Assembly: GCA_037176885.1 (NCBI GenBank)
Contig: JAWWNJ010000078.1
Coordinates: forward strand, 248,001 to 312,000
DNA from: Favolaschia claudopus
Taxonomy: Eukaryota > Basidiomycota > Agaricomycetes > Agaricales > Mycenaceae
DNA: 64,000 nucleotides
Direction of reading: 5' to 3'
Shown: positions 34,100 through 43,924 of the stretch, in pieces
How the letters are laid out: each line of letters opens with the position of its first letter
Numbering within the stretch: position 1 is the stretch's first letter
Made by a program: the position numbers and the translations under genes
The notes under the pieces: generated by a model
What the model was told of the DNA's origin: nothing
Database searches by the model: none
The model's input: only the letters and a program-made list of their open reading frames with translations

Positions 34100-36275
34100 C
34101 CTACGGGGTGTGATGCGAGTCGGTTCGGCGGCTTCTTGGGAATGGGAAGGAACAAGATAAGAGAGAAGAGAGCCAGCGCTCTGGGCGCTGGCGGTTGTTG
34201 GTCGTGTCTCGTCAGCCGTTGTAACCCATCGACAAGGGGCTGTTTGACCCTCAGTCGGGCTCCTGTGACCTAGGAGGCACGGGGAACAGTTATACGCATG
34301 TTCAGGCACGCAGCGGGTCCTGGATTGTTAGTCTTCGGCGGTAGCGCCGCCGCTCGTTGAGATCCCTCTTAACCGTACATCGTAGTGTCAGTTAAGCAAG
34401 ATTGTATTATGTAATGATGACAAGCGTAATGTAAGGTATCAGCCGTGTAAGTAAGTAAATAAAATATACCCGTCACAGAGCCCCCCACACGGTTGGTGCC
34501 TGCCATGAAGCAGAAATTGAATATGCTCATCCCAGGATAGCATCACAATGGCCCCCCAAATTCTGCATCCCTAGGATGCAGAGATTCCCATCAAGGAGGA
34601 AAAAAAGTTGGCCAGCTTTATTGGAGAATGCGGCAGTGATGCTCTGCATTATTGGCTGCCGCAATGGCATCTGGGAGATAGTCCAGATGCCTATCTTCAG
34701 CTGGCAGCCAGGGCGGACTAGCAGAGCTACAGAAGGATGATGTTCCTTCGTAAACTCTGGACTGCACCTGCAGTACTAGTCGCCCTGGCTAAGCTTTAGG
34801 TCTGTGTTCCACAGAGATCCTCAGGCCATATGCTAGGGTGCATCCCAGACGCTAGGCTCTGCTAACGCTCTGCCAGCTATGAGTCACAGACTCAGGGAAT
34901 GCACACTGGGGAGACTAGGAGAGCTAGGGAGGCATAAATAGCCTTCAATCATAGACCCGATACTGCACCCGCAGTATCACCGCTCCAGGGCTTCCCTCCA
35001 GGCAGCAACCTGTAGCTAGTCAGACCAGCCTGTATTACTCCTGTCTGGCCTGCGGGGTATGTTGAGTGCATCCCTGGCGCTATAGAGCTAACGCTCCAGC
35101 AGCCTCTGGGTCTACGCTATGCATAGACTCTAGGATATGCCAGTGCACTCTATATACATCCCCTACAGCCCCCCACTTTTTCTTTGTGTAGTCCATGCAA
35201 AGACGGCTGAGCAGGACCTGCACGACGAAAAATTATCACTCCTTGTTTGTAGGTTTAGGGAGAGAAAAAATTTCCCAGGAGGAAATGTGGGTGCCAAAAT
35301 GTGCTGGCCAGAATTCGTGTCCAGGAGCAGGAGTCGAATGGACCGGGATGTTTCAGGCTGGATGACGATGAGGGAAGATGGGAACAGAATATAGCGGCAT
35401 GTCGAGATGGTACATTTGGAAGGTTCATGAGCAAGGCGGAGGGGCGAAGGCGAAGCAGAATAGGATGTGAGTGTGACAGCGTGGGCGAATGAAGAGTGTT
35501 GAGTAGCATAGGTCATAATTGGCCGTCGAGATTACGGCCGACAGATAAGTAAGTAGGTAGACGTAAAGGAAATAGCATGATTGGAAGGGATGTAGCGACT
35601 AGCGCGCAGGCCCATAGTGTTGCATCGTAGACTCGCATGATACATCAGATCTGCAGCTTCTGCTTGGGGTAGGATGAAGCTGCAGATGCAGATCCTTGAC
35701 TTTGCCTCCACCGGAAGTCAAGGAAACACTGAGACATAGACCAGCAGCGGATCGACCGCGCTCGGTGTGAATAAGAGGAGGGCTTGAATCTCGCAAGTCA
35801 CTCCAGGGTTGCCGTAGAAGCCCGGCCTCCTCGTATGAAGCAGGTCCGCAATGCACTACAACACGAGGAAAGTGGCGAAGGCAGTATCATGTGAACAAGT
35901 AGGCACCGGGGTCGGATGGAAAAGAGTAAACGAGTGCACATAAACGCAGAGGTAAAGCATGAGAGTGCTAGCATGCGACCCAATGATGGTCTGAGTGGTG
36001 TAGAATGCGCTCGGAGAATTCGTCATCGAGATGGGAGGCGATAGATTTTCCTTCATAGTGTTGTCGCTCTCCATCCACAGCCCCCCAGCGTCAGCGATGA
36101 AGGAGAAGAAAAATTTTGAATCCAAAACGCCCGAGCAGCGTTCCAAACCCGCTCGAGGACAGATAGCGGTAACCAAAACGGCTTGCCGCAGCGGAAATGG
36201 GTCGCACACGAGATGATAGGGTGCAGCTGGGCAGCTAAGCGCACGATGCGTACGCAGCGCTCCACAGCAAGTATG
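34100..36275 (-). repeat. Right arm of giant inverted repeat
   Basis: This is the reverse-oriented copy of 30165-31949, most similar between about 34105 and 35620. Small insertions and deletions separate the copies. With the left arm it would form a hairpin of more than 1.4 kb stem if transcribed across. Confidence 0.75.
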
Positions 36276-37164
36276 AATGATAAGCCACTTGCGAATCGAT
36301 GCACATGAAGGTGATGAGGTCGAGAATGAAGCTCGACTAATTGGCGACGTAGAATTGGCGGGATAGAGAGACGTCGTATTGTTGTTCAAGCCGAAAGTAG
36401 AGAAGTCAAAGCTCGATGTGAATTCCATCCAAGTACGCTTTACAGCCAAGTGGAAGCAGGCGATGGTTGACCAGCCTTAACAGCAATGCAGAATCCTCAC
36501 TTCACTCCGCGACCCTCAACCCTATTCCTACGCATTACCGTTCCCGTCCATCTCCGCACCAGCCTGAGTTCCAAGCCTCGAGAGCGAGTAGTGTCAAGAG
36601 CTGAAGATGTGGGAGGAGAGACGGAGAGACGACGAATAGTTTCCTTGGTGAGTCGTCATCGTCGTGGAAAGGAAGAGCGTGGGGAGAAGCCAGGAAGATC
36701 GAATCCGGCGCCGCTGATGAATAGTCTTCGGGTTCTCGGAGGCAAAAGCCGACGCTCCCCTTTCTTTGCTCAAACAAAATCGTGTCCTTCTACGCCCCCC
36801 ATGATGCTAGTTCCATCAAGAATGGGCTCGACTCCAACAGCCGCGCTTTTCGGCCAAATACCTACGACCGAAATTCGCGTGCACACGGAGAGGATGCAAT
36901 CGCGAGCAAAGGGATGCGCGGGATGAGTGAACGCGAGGCGAGATTGAGGTACGTTCCCCCCACGTCCATATCTCATCAAAAGTTGGCTTAACACTCTATC
37001 CCAATCCCATCCGCACAGTTTCCGCTCCCAGTGCACGGCGGGTTGCCATGCGTCGAATCCTCCGCTTCTACTAACGCAAACGCAGCTGAGGCAAAGCCTT
37101 TTGCCAGAGCGGAAAGCAGAAAAGTAACTTGTCCAACGTATTACTCTCTGGTACCGACGCCTTG
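36276..37164. other. Non-coding stretch, no gene seen
   Basis: A 144-codon minus-strand open frame (36770-37204) exists but runs into the palindrome and LTR and shows no domain, so I do not call it. Confidence 0.4.
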
Positions 37165-37309
37165 TGTGACGAAAGTTTACCGTAAGGCAAGAGTTTCGGC
37201 ACACGAGAGCTGGTTTGTGGCGAACAGAGTGACTGGTTTAAGTTCTAGATTCACCACAAACCAGCTCTCGTGTGCCGAAACTCTTGCCTTACGGTAAACT
37301 TTCGTCACA
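37165..37309. repeat. Perfect 56 bp palindrome arms at LTR edge
   Basis: Positions 37165-37220 (tgtgacgaaagtttaccg...) are the exact reverse complement of 37254-37309, with a 33-base loop. The loop and right edge lie in the Gyp-A LTR, which resumes after a repeated segment (gactggtttaagttctag). Related sequence follows the LTR fragment at 55748 and precedes the LTR near 60165, so the arm is probably Gyp-A leader sequence folded back during an aberrant event. Confidence 0.85.
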
Positions 37310-37505
37310 TATTTTTGACTGGTTTAAGTTCTAGATTCACCAAAGAATTGTAGCTAATACATCTGAGTACTTATAACAAGTAATAAGTAAAACAAAGGCG
37401 GAATGAGATCATATCTGAGCGCAGGATAATGTAGACGGAGCGGGAAGTGGATGTAAGACTGAGTACAACACGGTCACGAGATAAGAAAGAAATGATGGTG
37501 TTACA
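37216..37505 (-). repeat. 3' LTR of Gyp-A copy 1 (with insertion)
   Basis: It starts tgtggcgaacagag and ends gtgttaca on the plus strand, like the LTR at 49592-49804. About 86 extra bases near 37254-37340 contain the right palindrome arm and a second copy of the gattcacc segment. A purine-rich tract (GGAGGGCG on the minus strand) just inside is a likely polypurine tract. Confidence 0.8.
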
Positions 37506-37540
37506 TACGCCCTCCAGGTTGACGCATCGGCAAACTCAAT

Positions 37541-38696
37541 CTAAGTCTGCATCTCATCAGAGCCTCCCACGGACGGTCCAGCGCGCTTCTCGGCGGCAGC
37601 TTTTTCAGAAGCCAACTCAGCCTCGATCCGAGCATCCAATTCCTCTCTCTCCTTCTCCTCCTCCACCATACGGTTCTTCAACGCCAAGCGCTGAGCCATA
37701 GCCGTCACTCGCTCGTACTCCGGAGCATCCCGCTGTTGTCTCTTCACACGTCCCTCGGCCTTCGCACGCTCGCGGTTGTCCTGCCGGCGCAAGTCCATCT
37801 CCGTCAAGCGGTCCCAACGCGCCTGGGAAACAAGGACCTGCCCGGCAGGCGGCGCCTCGGCAAGGTCGCTCTCGCGAACGCAATAGATGACGATGGAGGG
37901 GAGGTGATGGTCGGGATACCAGAGAGTGCGGCCCGACTCGATGTCGTAGTAAGCCCACTTCTCTCCGGAAAGACAATGTGCATTGAGAATGCGCGCGAAG
38001 TCGACATAGCCCCACGGCATGTCCTTGTAGCGATTGGCAGGGTCGTTAAGGAGGTAATTGAACATGATGTATACGCGGACCAGCATCGCGGGAACAACGT
38101 GGGTGGTTTCGTTATCAGGGTCGCGAAGGTGGAAGGTGTGATCGTCAATATGCTGGAGCCAATGTGAATTGTTGAAGTCGAGGAATTTAGCGAGGGCGAC
38201 GATGTCCTTCCCAAGCACTCCGTTGACACGGAAGCCGGAAGACTGGGTGGAAGAAGAGGAAGATTTGTTGGAGTGTTTGTGGTTGGGCATGGCGGGGAAG
38301 GGAACAACGGTTGAGGAAGCAGAGGATGAATAAGATGTAGAGGTGAACTCGGGGTTGAGTTCAACGAACAAATCCAGAGAGTTTATATATACTCTCTGGT
38401 TTGAGACAATTTCTTGATCCGCCTGTATCAAAACAATATCCGCTGGAAATATGTCAATGTCTTCCTCGGGTAGTTTTCCAGACCCGCGCGGGAGTTCAGA
38501 AATTTCTGAGACTCCAAGAGATTCAAAATAATCCCGTAAGGCAGTGAGATGACTTGCCTGCGAGTATGGCATCCAGGTCCTATCCCCAGACTGCCACTGG
38601 ATTTCAAAGACGGCGTCAGCGCGTCGTCCAGAATGACCAACAATCTTATCAATAGCCCATTCATGGCTTGTTGCATTTGTAGAAACATCCAACTGG
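37541..38696 (-). pseudogene. pol: Gyp-A copy 1 pol C-terminus: chromodomain plus extension
   Basis: After QLDVSTNAT comes a chromodomain (HEWAIDKIVGHSG, AVFEIQWQSGDRTWMPY) and then about 300 further residues ending in DEMQT at 37541. Chromodomains direct gypsy integration to marked chromatin. The extension has a Ser-rich stretch (MPNHKHSNKSSSS), a conserved central block (HWLQHIDDHTFHLRDPD, MPWGYVDFARIL, WAYYDIESGRTLWYPDH) and a charged C-terminal coiled coil (EEEKEREELDARIEAEL). The same extension appears at 49840-50886 and 60388-61371. I know no domain that matches it. The frame is open here; it counts as a pseudogene only because upstream pol is broken. Confidence 0.85.
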
Positions 38697-38925
38697 TGAT
38701 AGACCTGCGAGGCGTCCGAGCGTGGAAGGCGAGGCAGGGCTGGGTGTGCGAGTGGGCATAAAGCTGCTCGTGTGCTGGGGCCTGAGTCCACTGCTACGAC
38801 GGAGGCAGGGAGCGAGAGATGGAGGCGGAAGGCAAGAGTGATCTATAGAAACAGATACAAACACAGGTCGTAACTACAACTACAAATAAATGTGATACGT
38901 AGCCAGCAAGGCGCGAGGCTCAACA
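38697..38925. repeat. Solo LTR-like insertion, 229 bp
   Basis: It begins TGATAGACC and ends GGCTCAACA, with ctgg (possibly actgg) on both sides. Gyp-A copy 2 has no insert at the matching place (near 51010), so this is a later insertion. The TG...CA ends and 4-5 bp duplication suggest a solo LTR from an unidentified element. Confidence 0.65.
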
Positions 38926-40391
38926 CTGGGTTTCAAGTCTTCCCGGAAATCGACGGTCATCATTAGGAATATGAATCCTAAGAAGCGATGCATGAAAAAC
39001 ATCGTGAATCCCGCGCTGTCTCATATTTGCCGGGAGTTCAATCTGGAACGAGTTATTTCCGAAGTCTCGGAGAATAAGGTAAGGTCCAATAAATTATGGA
39101 ATAAGCTTGCGCGCCAAACCCTTCTCAAATTTGAGATTCTTCGTTGAAAGGTAGACCAAATCTCCGTTAGAAAATGGCGATGCTTGCCTGCGGCGATTAG
39201 CATTCCGAGTTTGTTTGACCCTGGCAGCAAGAACTGCATCGTGGGCAGCCATAATTGCTAGACGACGCTGCAATGCAAAATTAGCTATGCCCGGGTATTC
39301 TCGGGTACGGTCTGAGTCCCAAATTAATGAACGAGGCATGCGTCCATTATTCAAGAAGAACGGAGCATAGCCCGTTGTTTCGGATCGAGCAGAGTTCATC
39401 GCGAACTCGACAGCTGGTAATTTGGACACCCAGTCTTTCTGCTTGTCGCCTATACACTGTCGAATCATCTGTGTGACAGTACGATTCGCCCGTTCAGTGC
39501 TACCATCTGTCTCCGGATGATAAGCACTGGACATTCGAAGCTTAGTTCCAATTAGCTCATGGAGACGGCGCCAAAAGTTACTTGTAAAAAGAACATCTCT
39601 ATCGCTCACAATAGATTTTGGCAGTCCGTGCAATTTATAGACATTCTCGAACATTAGTTCGGCCATTTGCTTCGCGGTGTAGTTGATGCGACTGGGAATA
39701 ATATGTACCATTCCTGTTAATAAGCAAATTACAACAGTAATGGAATTGAACACGCTATCGCGGTTCTTAGACTCGGGTAAAGGTCCCACAAAGTCTACTC
39801 CGATTGTTTCCCAAGGCTGAGTGGGAGGATTAAGCGAATGAAGCAACCCGTAAGGTTTTTGATTGTTCGGCTTACTATGTTTGCAAGTTTGGCATGAATC
39901 GCAATATATCTGCGTATCCTGCACCATGTCCTTCCACCAGACATATTCCCGAAGATACTCGGTTGTTTTTCGAGGCCCCAGATGCGCCAGAACGGAGTGA
40001 GCTTCCGAGATAATAATTTCCCGAATATTTCGGTCTTTGTACTTCAGGTGAGGAATACACAGCACTTTCCGGTCATGTTCACACAGGAAAACAAGCCCGT
40101 CAGAAACTTCGAAGTTCTTGAAGGCTTTCGGAGTTGCCAGAATGTCCTTGAAGAATGAATCTTCTCCGTATTTGTTTTGCAAAAATTTGACCAGATCAAG
40201 GCCGTCAGTCCCTCCAGAGACCACAGGAAATATGGAAGGATCCATATCCTTGAGTTGTTGTTCAAGCTCCGAGACTGTAGGTGGACGAGGAGTCGATGGT
40301 TCGAGAGGTGGAGGCTCGTCAGTCAAGGTAGATGGAGAAAAAGATTCCGTTGATGGCGGATTTGCTTCCGGGATCAAAGTTTGATCCCCGC
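38926..40391 (-). pseudogene. pol: Gyp-A copy 1 integrase
   Basis: The minus-strand protein has an HHCC zinc finger (SEAHSVLAHLG ... CDSCQTC). The catalytic core follows: Asp in GVDFVGPLPES, Asp in SIVSDRDVLFTS and Glu in HPETDGSTERANR. Integrase joins element cDNA to the host chromosome. A nonsense codon (TAA, 39094-39096) replaces a Lys codon in KLIFKFIGPY of copy 2. The frame continues afterwards to the solo LTR. Upstream it joins RNase H across the MITE. Confidence 0.92.
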
Positions 40392-40916
40392 CACTGTGCA
40401 GTCAAAGTATCATGAAATTCCTGATGTTTTTCACGACGAGTCATTAGAAAGTTCACGATGAATTGTCACGAAATTCATGATGCACTCATGAAATTCACGA
40501 CGCAACATCATGAAAGTGCATCGCGAAATTCATTACGGTTATGGGAACATTCATGACGTTATTTTCATGACGTTTTGTTGTGGAATCATGACGATAACAT
40601 CATGATTTTTGGCGGTGAAAAGGAGCAAAAATGTAAAACAAATATCTAACCTCCAGAGGGACTCGAACGCATGACCTCAGCTTGGCGCTACGAAATGAGG
40701 CCATGTGCATACATCGAAGTCGGCTAAGATGGATTTATTCGTACTGGCTTGCCACACTATATATGTGGCTACATCAAGGGAGTCCGACTACGGAGCCCGC
40801 TACAGATATTCCTGACCCACCTTCTTCAACCCCTCTTTACATTAGGGAGGGGTATATGATGTGTGAGTAGAATATTGAGTACATAATGGCACTCAACAAC
40901 CCGGTGAGTGGACTTA

Positions 40917-42338
40917 CACTGACTCGGAAATAGTATTGGATCACGTCACTCGTGAGAAAGATGTTGCTCGCGCGCTAGAGCGTAGGAGTCTTCCCGAGTT
41001 TTTATGCACGCAAACAGATAGTAATGAGGTGTAATATATACATGTAAAATATCGAGCAAGCAAACTGAAAATTCGGCGCTGGATGGCCAGTTTGGTGATG
41101 ATGGGTGATCCAATCATAAATCTGGTTTTGGCCGGTTTAGGAAATTGAAGTCAGAAACGCTCGTTCAAGGCATCGTTGGTGGAAATAAACATACCAGCCA
41201 CTAGTAACGGGTCTCTCCACCATTTGCCTTCAACAAATCCCGCACCCGAGTAGGCAAGCTGTCATATAACTTGTCGATATATGCCTGATCAATTTTTTCC
41301 CACTCTTCCTTCAAAGCGGCCCATAATTCCTCCTTGTTCTTCGGCAGTGGGTCCCTAGCGCGCACCGTGGTCTCCAGATGATCCCAAAGATTCTCAATGA
41401 TGTTCATATCCGGTGAATTTGGCGCCCAGGGAAGAACATCGTCCCCTCTTGTACTGCCGCATAGCCTCACTACTGGCCAGGTACGGCATATAATAGAACT
41501 TCAAGTCAAGTCAAGTCAAGTCAAGCCTTCAAGCTCGAGCCACCCCATAGCATGCTTGGAGCGATGCTTTGAATCGCCATCCTGCTGAAAATAGACGGTC
41601 GAGCGATCCAAATCATGCTTGTCGAGGGTCCGCGGGAGGTTTTCGGCCAGGATATCGGTGTAACCGAAGCGGTCAATGATTCCGTCAATCCGGTGAACGC
41701 GATTGACGCACATAGGCGTTCAATCCTTGTTTTTTGAGGGCAGCGCGGATCGTATCGACGTGCAAATGGGGGAAATATTTCCTCTGCAAGTCCGACGCAT
41801 TCTTGGCTTTGCCTGAAGACAGCAATCTGAGTGCTTTACGGATGTCCCGCTCGTCTATTTTACGTGGGCGACCTTGCCTGGGAGTCTTTGCGTCAAAATT
41901 GTGGGTTGGTCCGTAGCGGGCATTGATTCTGGAGACAGTAGAGGGCGCGACATTTTCCTTTTCCGCCACATCCCGATTTGACCAGCCAGCCTCCTTCAGC
42001 GCGACAATAGCTGATTTCTTTGTGGCAGAGGTGTCGCACATGATGTAGAGAATGAGTTGTATGCAGAGAGAGCAGAGTTGAGAGCGTCGTTGTGGTGGTT
42101 CGGATTAAACAATGTGACAGCTGTCAAACAGGGAAAAGCAATTGGATCACGTGTGCGCGATTATCACACTCTCTTGCCACAACACCGCCGAATTGGACCT
42201 CAAGCTTTCATGTGTAGAAAGGGTACATGGTAAGGTACTTCATACACTATCTACTTTAGAAACTCCTCTCACACTCCAGCCTCAGTAACGGCCCAAAGTT
42301 TTAGAACCCGGTGATCCGATATTATTTCCGAGTCAGTG
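40917..42338 (-). mobile_element. Tc1/mariner-like element, 1.4 kb
   Basis: Inverted ends begin CACTGACTCGGAAATA and are flanked by TA (40915-40916 and 42339-42340). It encodes a damaged Tc1-like transposase on the minus strand. It is nested in the AT-rich MITE. Confidence 0.9.
41201..42041 (-). pseudogene. Tc1-like transposase, internally deleted
   Basis: The N-terminal helix-turn-helix region is clear (KKSAIVALKEAGWSNRDVAE, VAPSTVSRINARYG, RQGRPRKIDERD). After GLNAYVR the sequence jumps to HRIDGIIDRFGY, so the part that should hold the first catalytic Asp is gone. Later pieces keep FQQDGDSKH and APNSPDMNIIENLWD, the second Asp and the final acidic motif. A frameshift and a (caagt)n expansion at about 41499-41524 separate the pieces. 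The enzyme cannot be active. Confidence 0.9.
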
Positions 42339-42540
42339 TAGCAAAAATTTGACAGTCTTGCATGATGAAATTCATGATGTTTTGTCATGAATTCATATGC
42401 TCAACAACCATTGTAAAAATGGGTTTCTGAGCATCATGAAAGGCATCTTGAATTTCATGATGTGGTTCATGACAAAACATCAGGAATCTTGAAATTCCTC
42501 ATTATTGTTTTGAATTTCATGACAAATACTTCGCACAGCA

Positions 42541-43924
42541 CGCTGTCAAAGGGCTTTGCCTCCGCACTTGACTTCATGTCGGTGCCTCCTCTTGACTTCG
42601 CGTCAGAGCGACTTGACTTCGCGTCAGTCTTTTTCAATTTCGATTTATTGGTACTCCCGCCCTCCTTTGCTTCTCCTGGAGATGCAAAATTCTGCTTGTC
42701 AGCACCACGAGTCATTGACCTCAAAACACGACCCTCTTGGGTATGTTTCGCTTCCGCAACCTTCTGCTTAAGCTTCTGCTCAGCAATTCGTGTAGAAGAC
42801 CTCAAGGCTCGGTCGCTAGCCATCGCTTTCGCTTCAGATCCAGCAAAAACGGGCATGGAAATGGAATTGATATTGAGAGCATCGTTATTGACCACATCAT
42901 GGTACGTGTACTCGCTTCTTGCGCGCACGGTTCCCGGTGCCTCATTTGAGTATATCCGAGATAAAGCATCCGCGAGAACATTCTCTGTTCCCGGGATGTA
43001 TACCACCTCAAAATCAAATTCGGAAATCTTTTCCATCCAACGAGCTTGTCGTCCGGACAAATTCTTCTGGTTCATGAAGTGAATCAGACCTTTGTGGTCT
43101 GTTATCCATTTGAAATGGAACCCTTGTAGTATGTCACGGTGCCTGATCATTGCTTCAACACCTGCTAACATTTCAATCTCATGCACAGGATAGTTCTGCT
43201 GAGCCGAGTTAAGTTTTGCACTGAAAAATGCGGCAACTTTGGCTGACTTCAAATCAGCTCCCTGGCTTACTACGCCAGCAATTGCCGAACTCGATCCGTC
43301 CGTGACCAAAAAGGCAGGATCAGCACCTGGTCCGTATTTCAAGGGAACACGGCGATGCTCCCGGGATTGGTGAGCAATCCGCTTACAATCTTCGAAAGCT
43401 CGCTGATGAGTATAACCCCAGCGGAAAGGAACAGTGTCCCCGGTTAATCCGTGAAGGATACCCATGGGCTCTCGAATTCGAGCCAGATCATCAGCAAGGT
43501 ATCCAATCGAGCCGAGAAATCCACGCAGTAAGTCCCGGTTCGTTGGAGTCTTCCAGTTGATTACACTGTCGACCTTATCAGGGTCCATCCTAATTCCATC
43601 ATCGTCGACAATCCGACCGAGGACTTTCATTTCGGGCTTCAGGAACTGAAGTTTATGCTCACTCAGGTAGAGTGTTTCGCGTTTCAACACATCAATGATA
43701 GATTTGACATGCTTTATGTGTTCCTCAAGGGTTTCCGAATAAATGATGATATCGTCAAGATATACATCCATGAACCTTCCGATAAAATCAGAAAACAGGT
43801 AGTTCATTAACGATTGGTACGTTGCGGGCGCGTTACAATCGCCTATTTGGATCACCAAACTGACCATATTTCCATCAGGAGTAGTAACGGTTGTACGGTC
43901 TACATGTTCGGGAATTATCCGAAT
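42541..43924 (-). pseudogene. pol: Gyp-A copy 1 RT (palm/thumb) and RNase H
   Basis: The frame contains the RT motif GDCNAPATYQSLMNY, the catalytic YLDDIIIYS box, the connection region (GYLADDLARIREPM) and RNase H (FLVTDGSSSAIAG, HEIEMLAGVEA, WITDHKGLIHF, VLADALSRI). A Lys/Ser-rich linker with three SxTR-like motifs (VLRSMTR) leads toward integrase. The upstream boundary is the TGA at 43925-43927. The downstream end runs into MITE sequence and stops at 42467. Confidence 0.92.

Larger units (their letters stand above)
40392..42540. mobile_element. AT-rich MITE with ATGAAATTCATGA repeats, carrying a Tc1 copy
   Basis: The ends are imperfect inverted repeats (CACTGTGCAGTCAAAGTAT left; TGCTGTGCGAAGTATTTG right, reversed), then TCATGAAATTC on both sides. 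About 220 bp on each flank is packed with variants of the palindrome atgaaattcatga. Copy 2 (near 52474) has no insert, giving the empty site; about 3 bp (cgc) may be duplicated. The body was entered by a Tc1-like element at 40917-42338. A tRNA-like stretch lies near 40650-40705. Confidence 0.75.

Noticed and set aside
30165..36275. DIRS or inverted-terminal-repeat retroelement
   Set aside because: No tyrosine recombinase or RT lies between the arms; the spacer is MITE sequence and unassigned DNA.
36770..37204. 144-codon minus-strand open frame
   Set aside because: It begins in the palindrome arm and runs through repeats; no domain or conserved block.
37736..38167. Plus-strand open frames opposite the chromodomain extension (also at 50050 and 60693)
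   Set aside because: They are conserved only because the minus-strand pol extension is conserved; shadows of it.
40650..40705. tRNA-like 3' half on the minus strand (gcgttcgagtccc)
   Set aside because: A B-box-like word is present, but the T-stem does not pair and no 5' half is seen. It may be a tRNA-derived scrap in a MITE.
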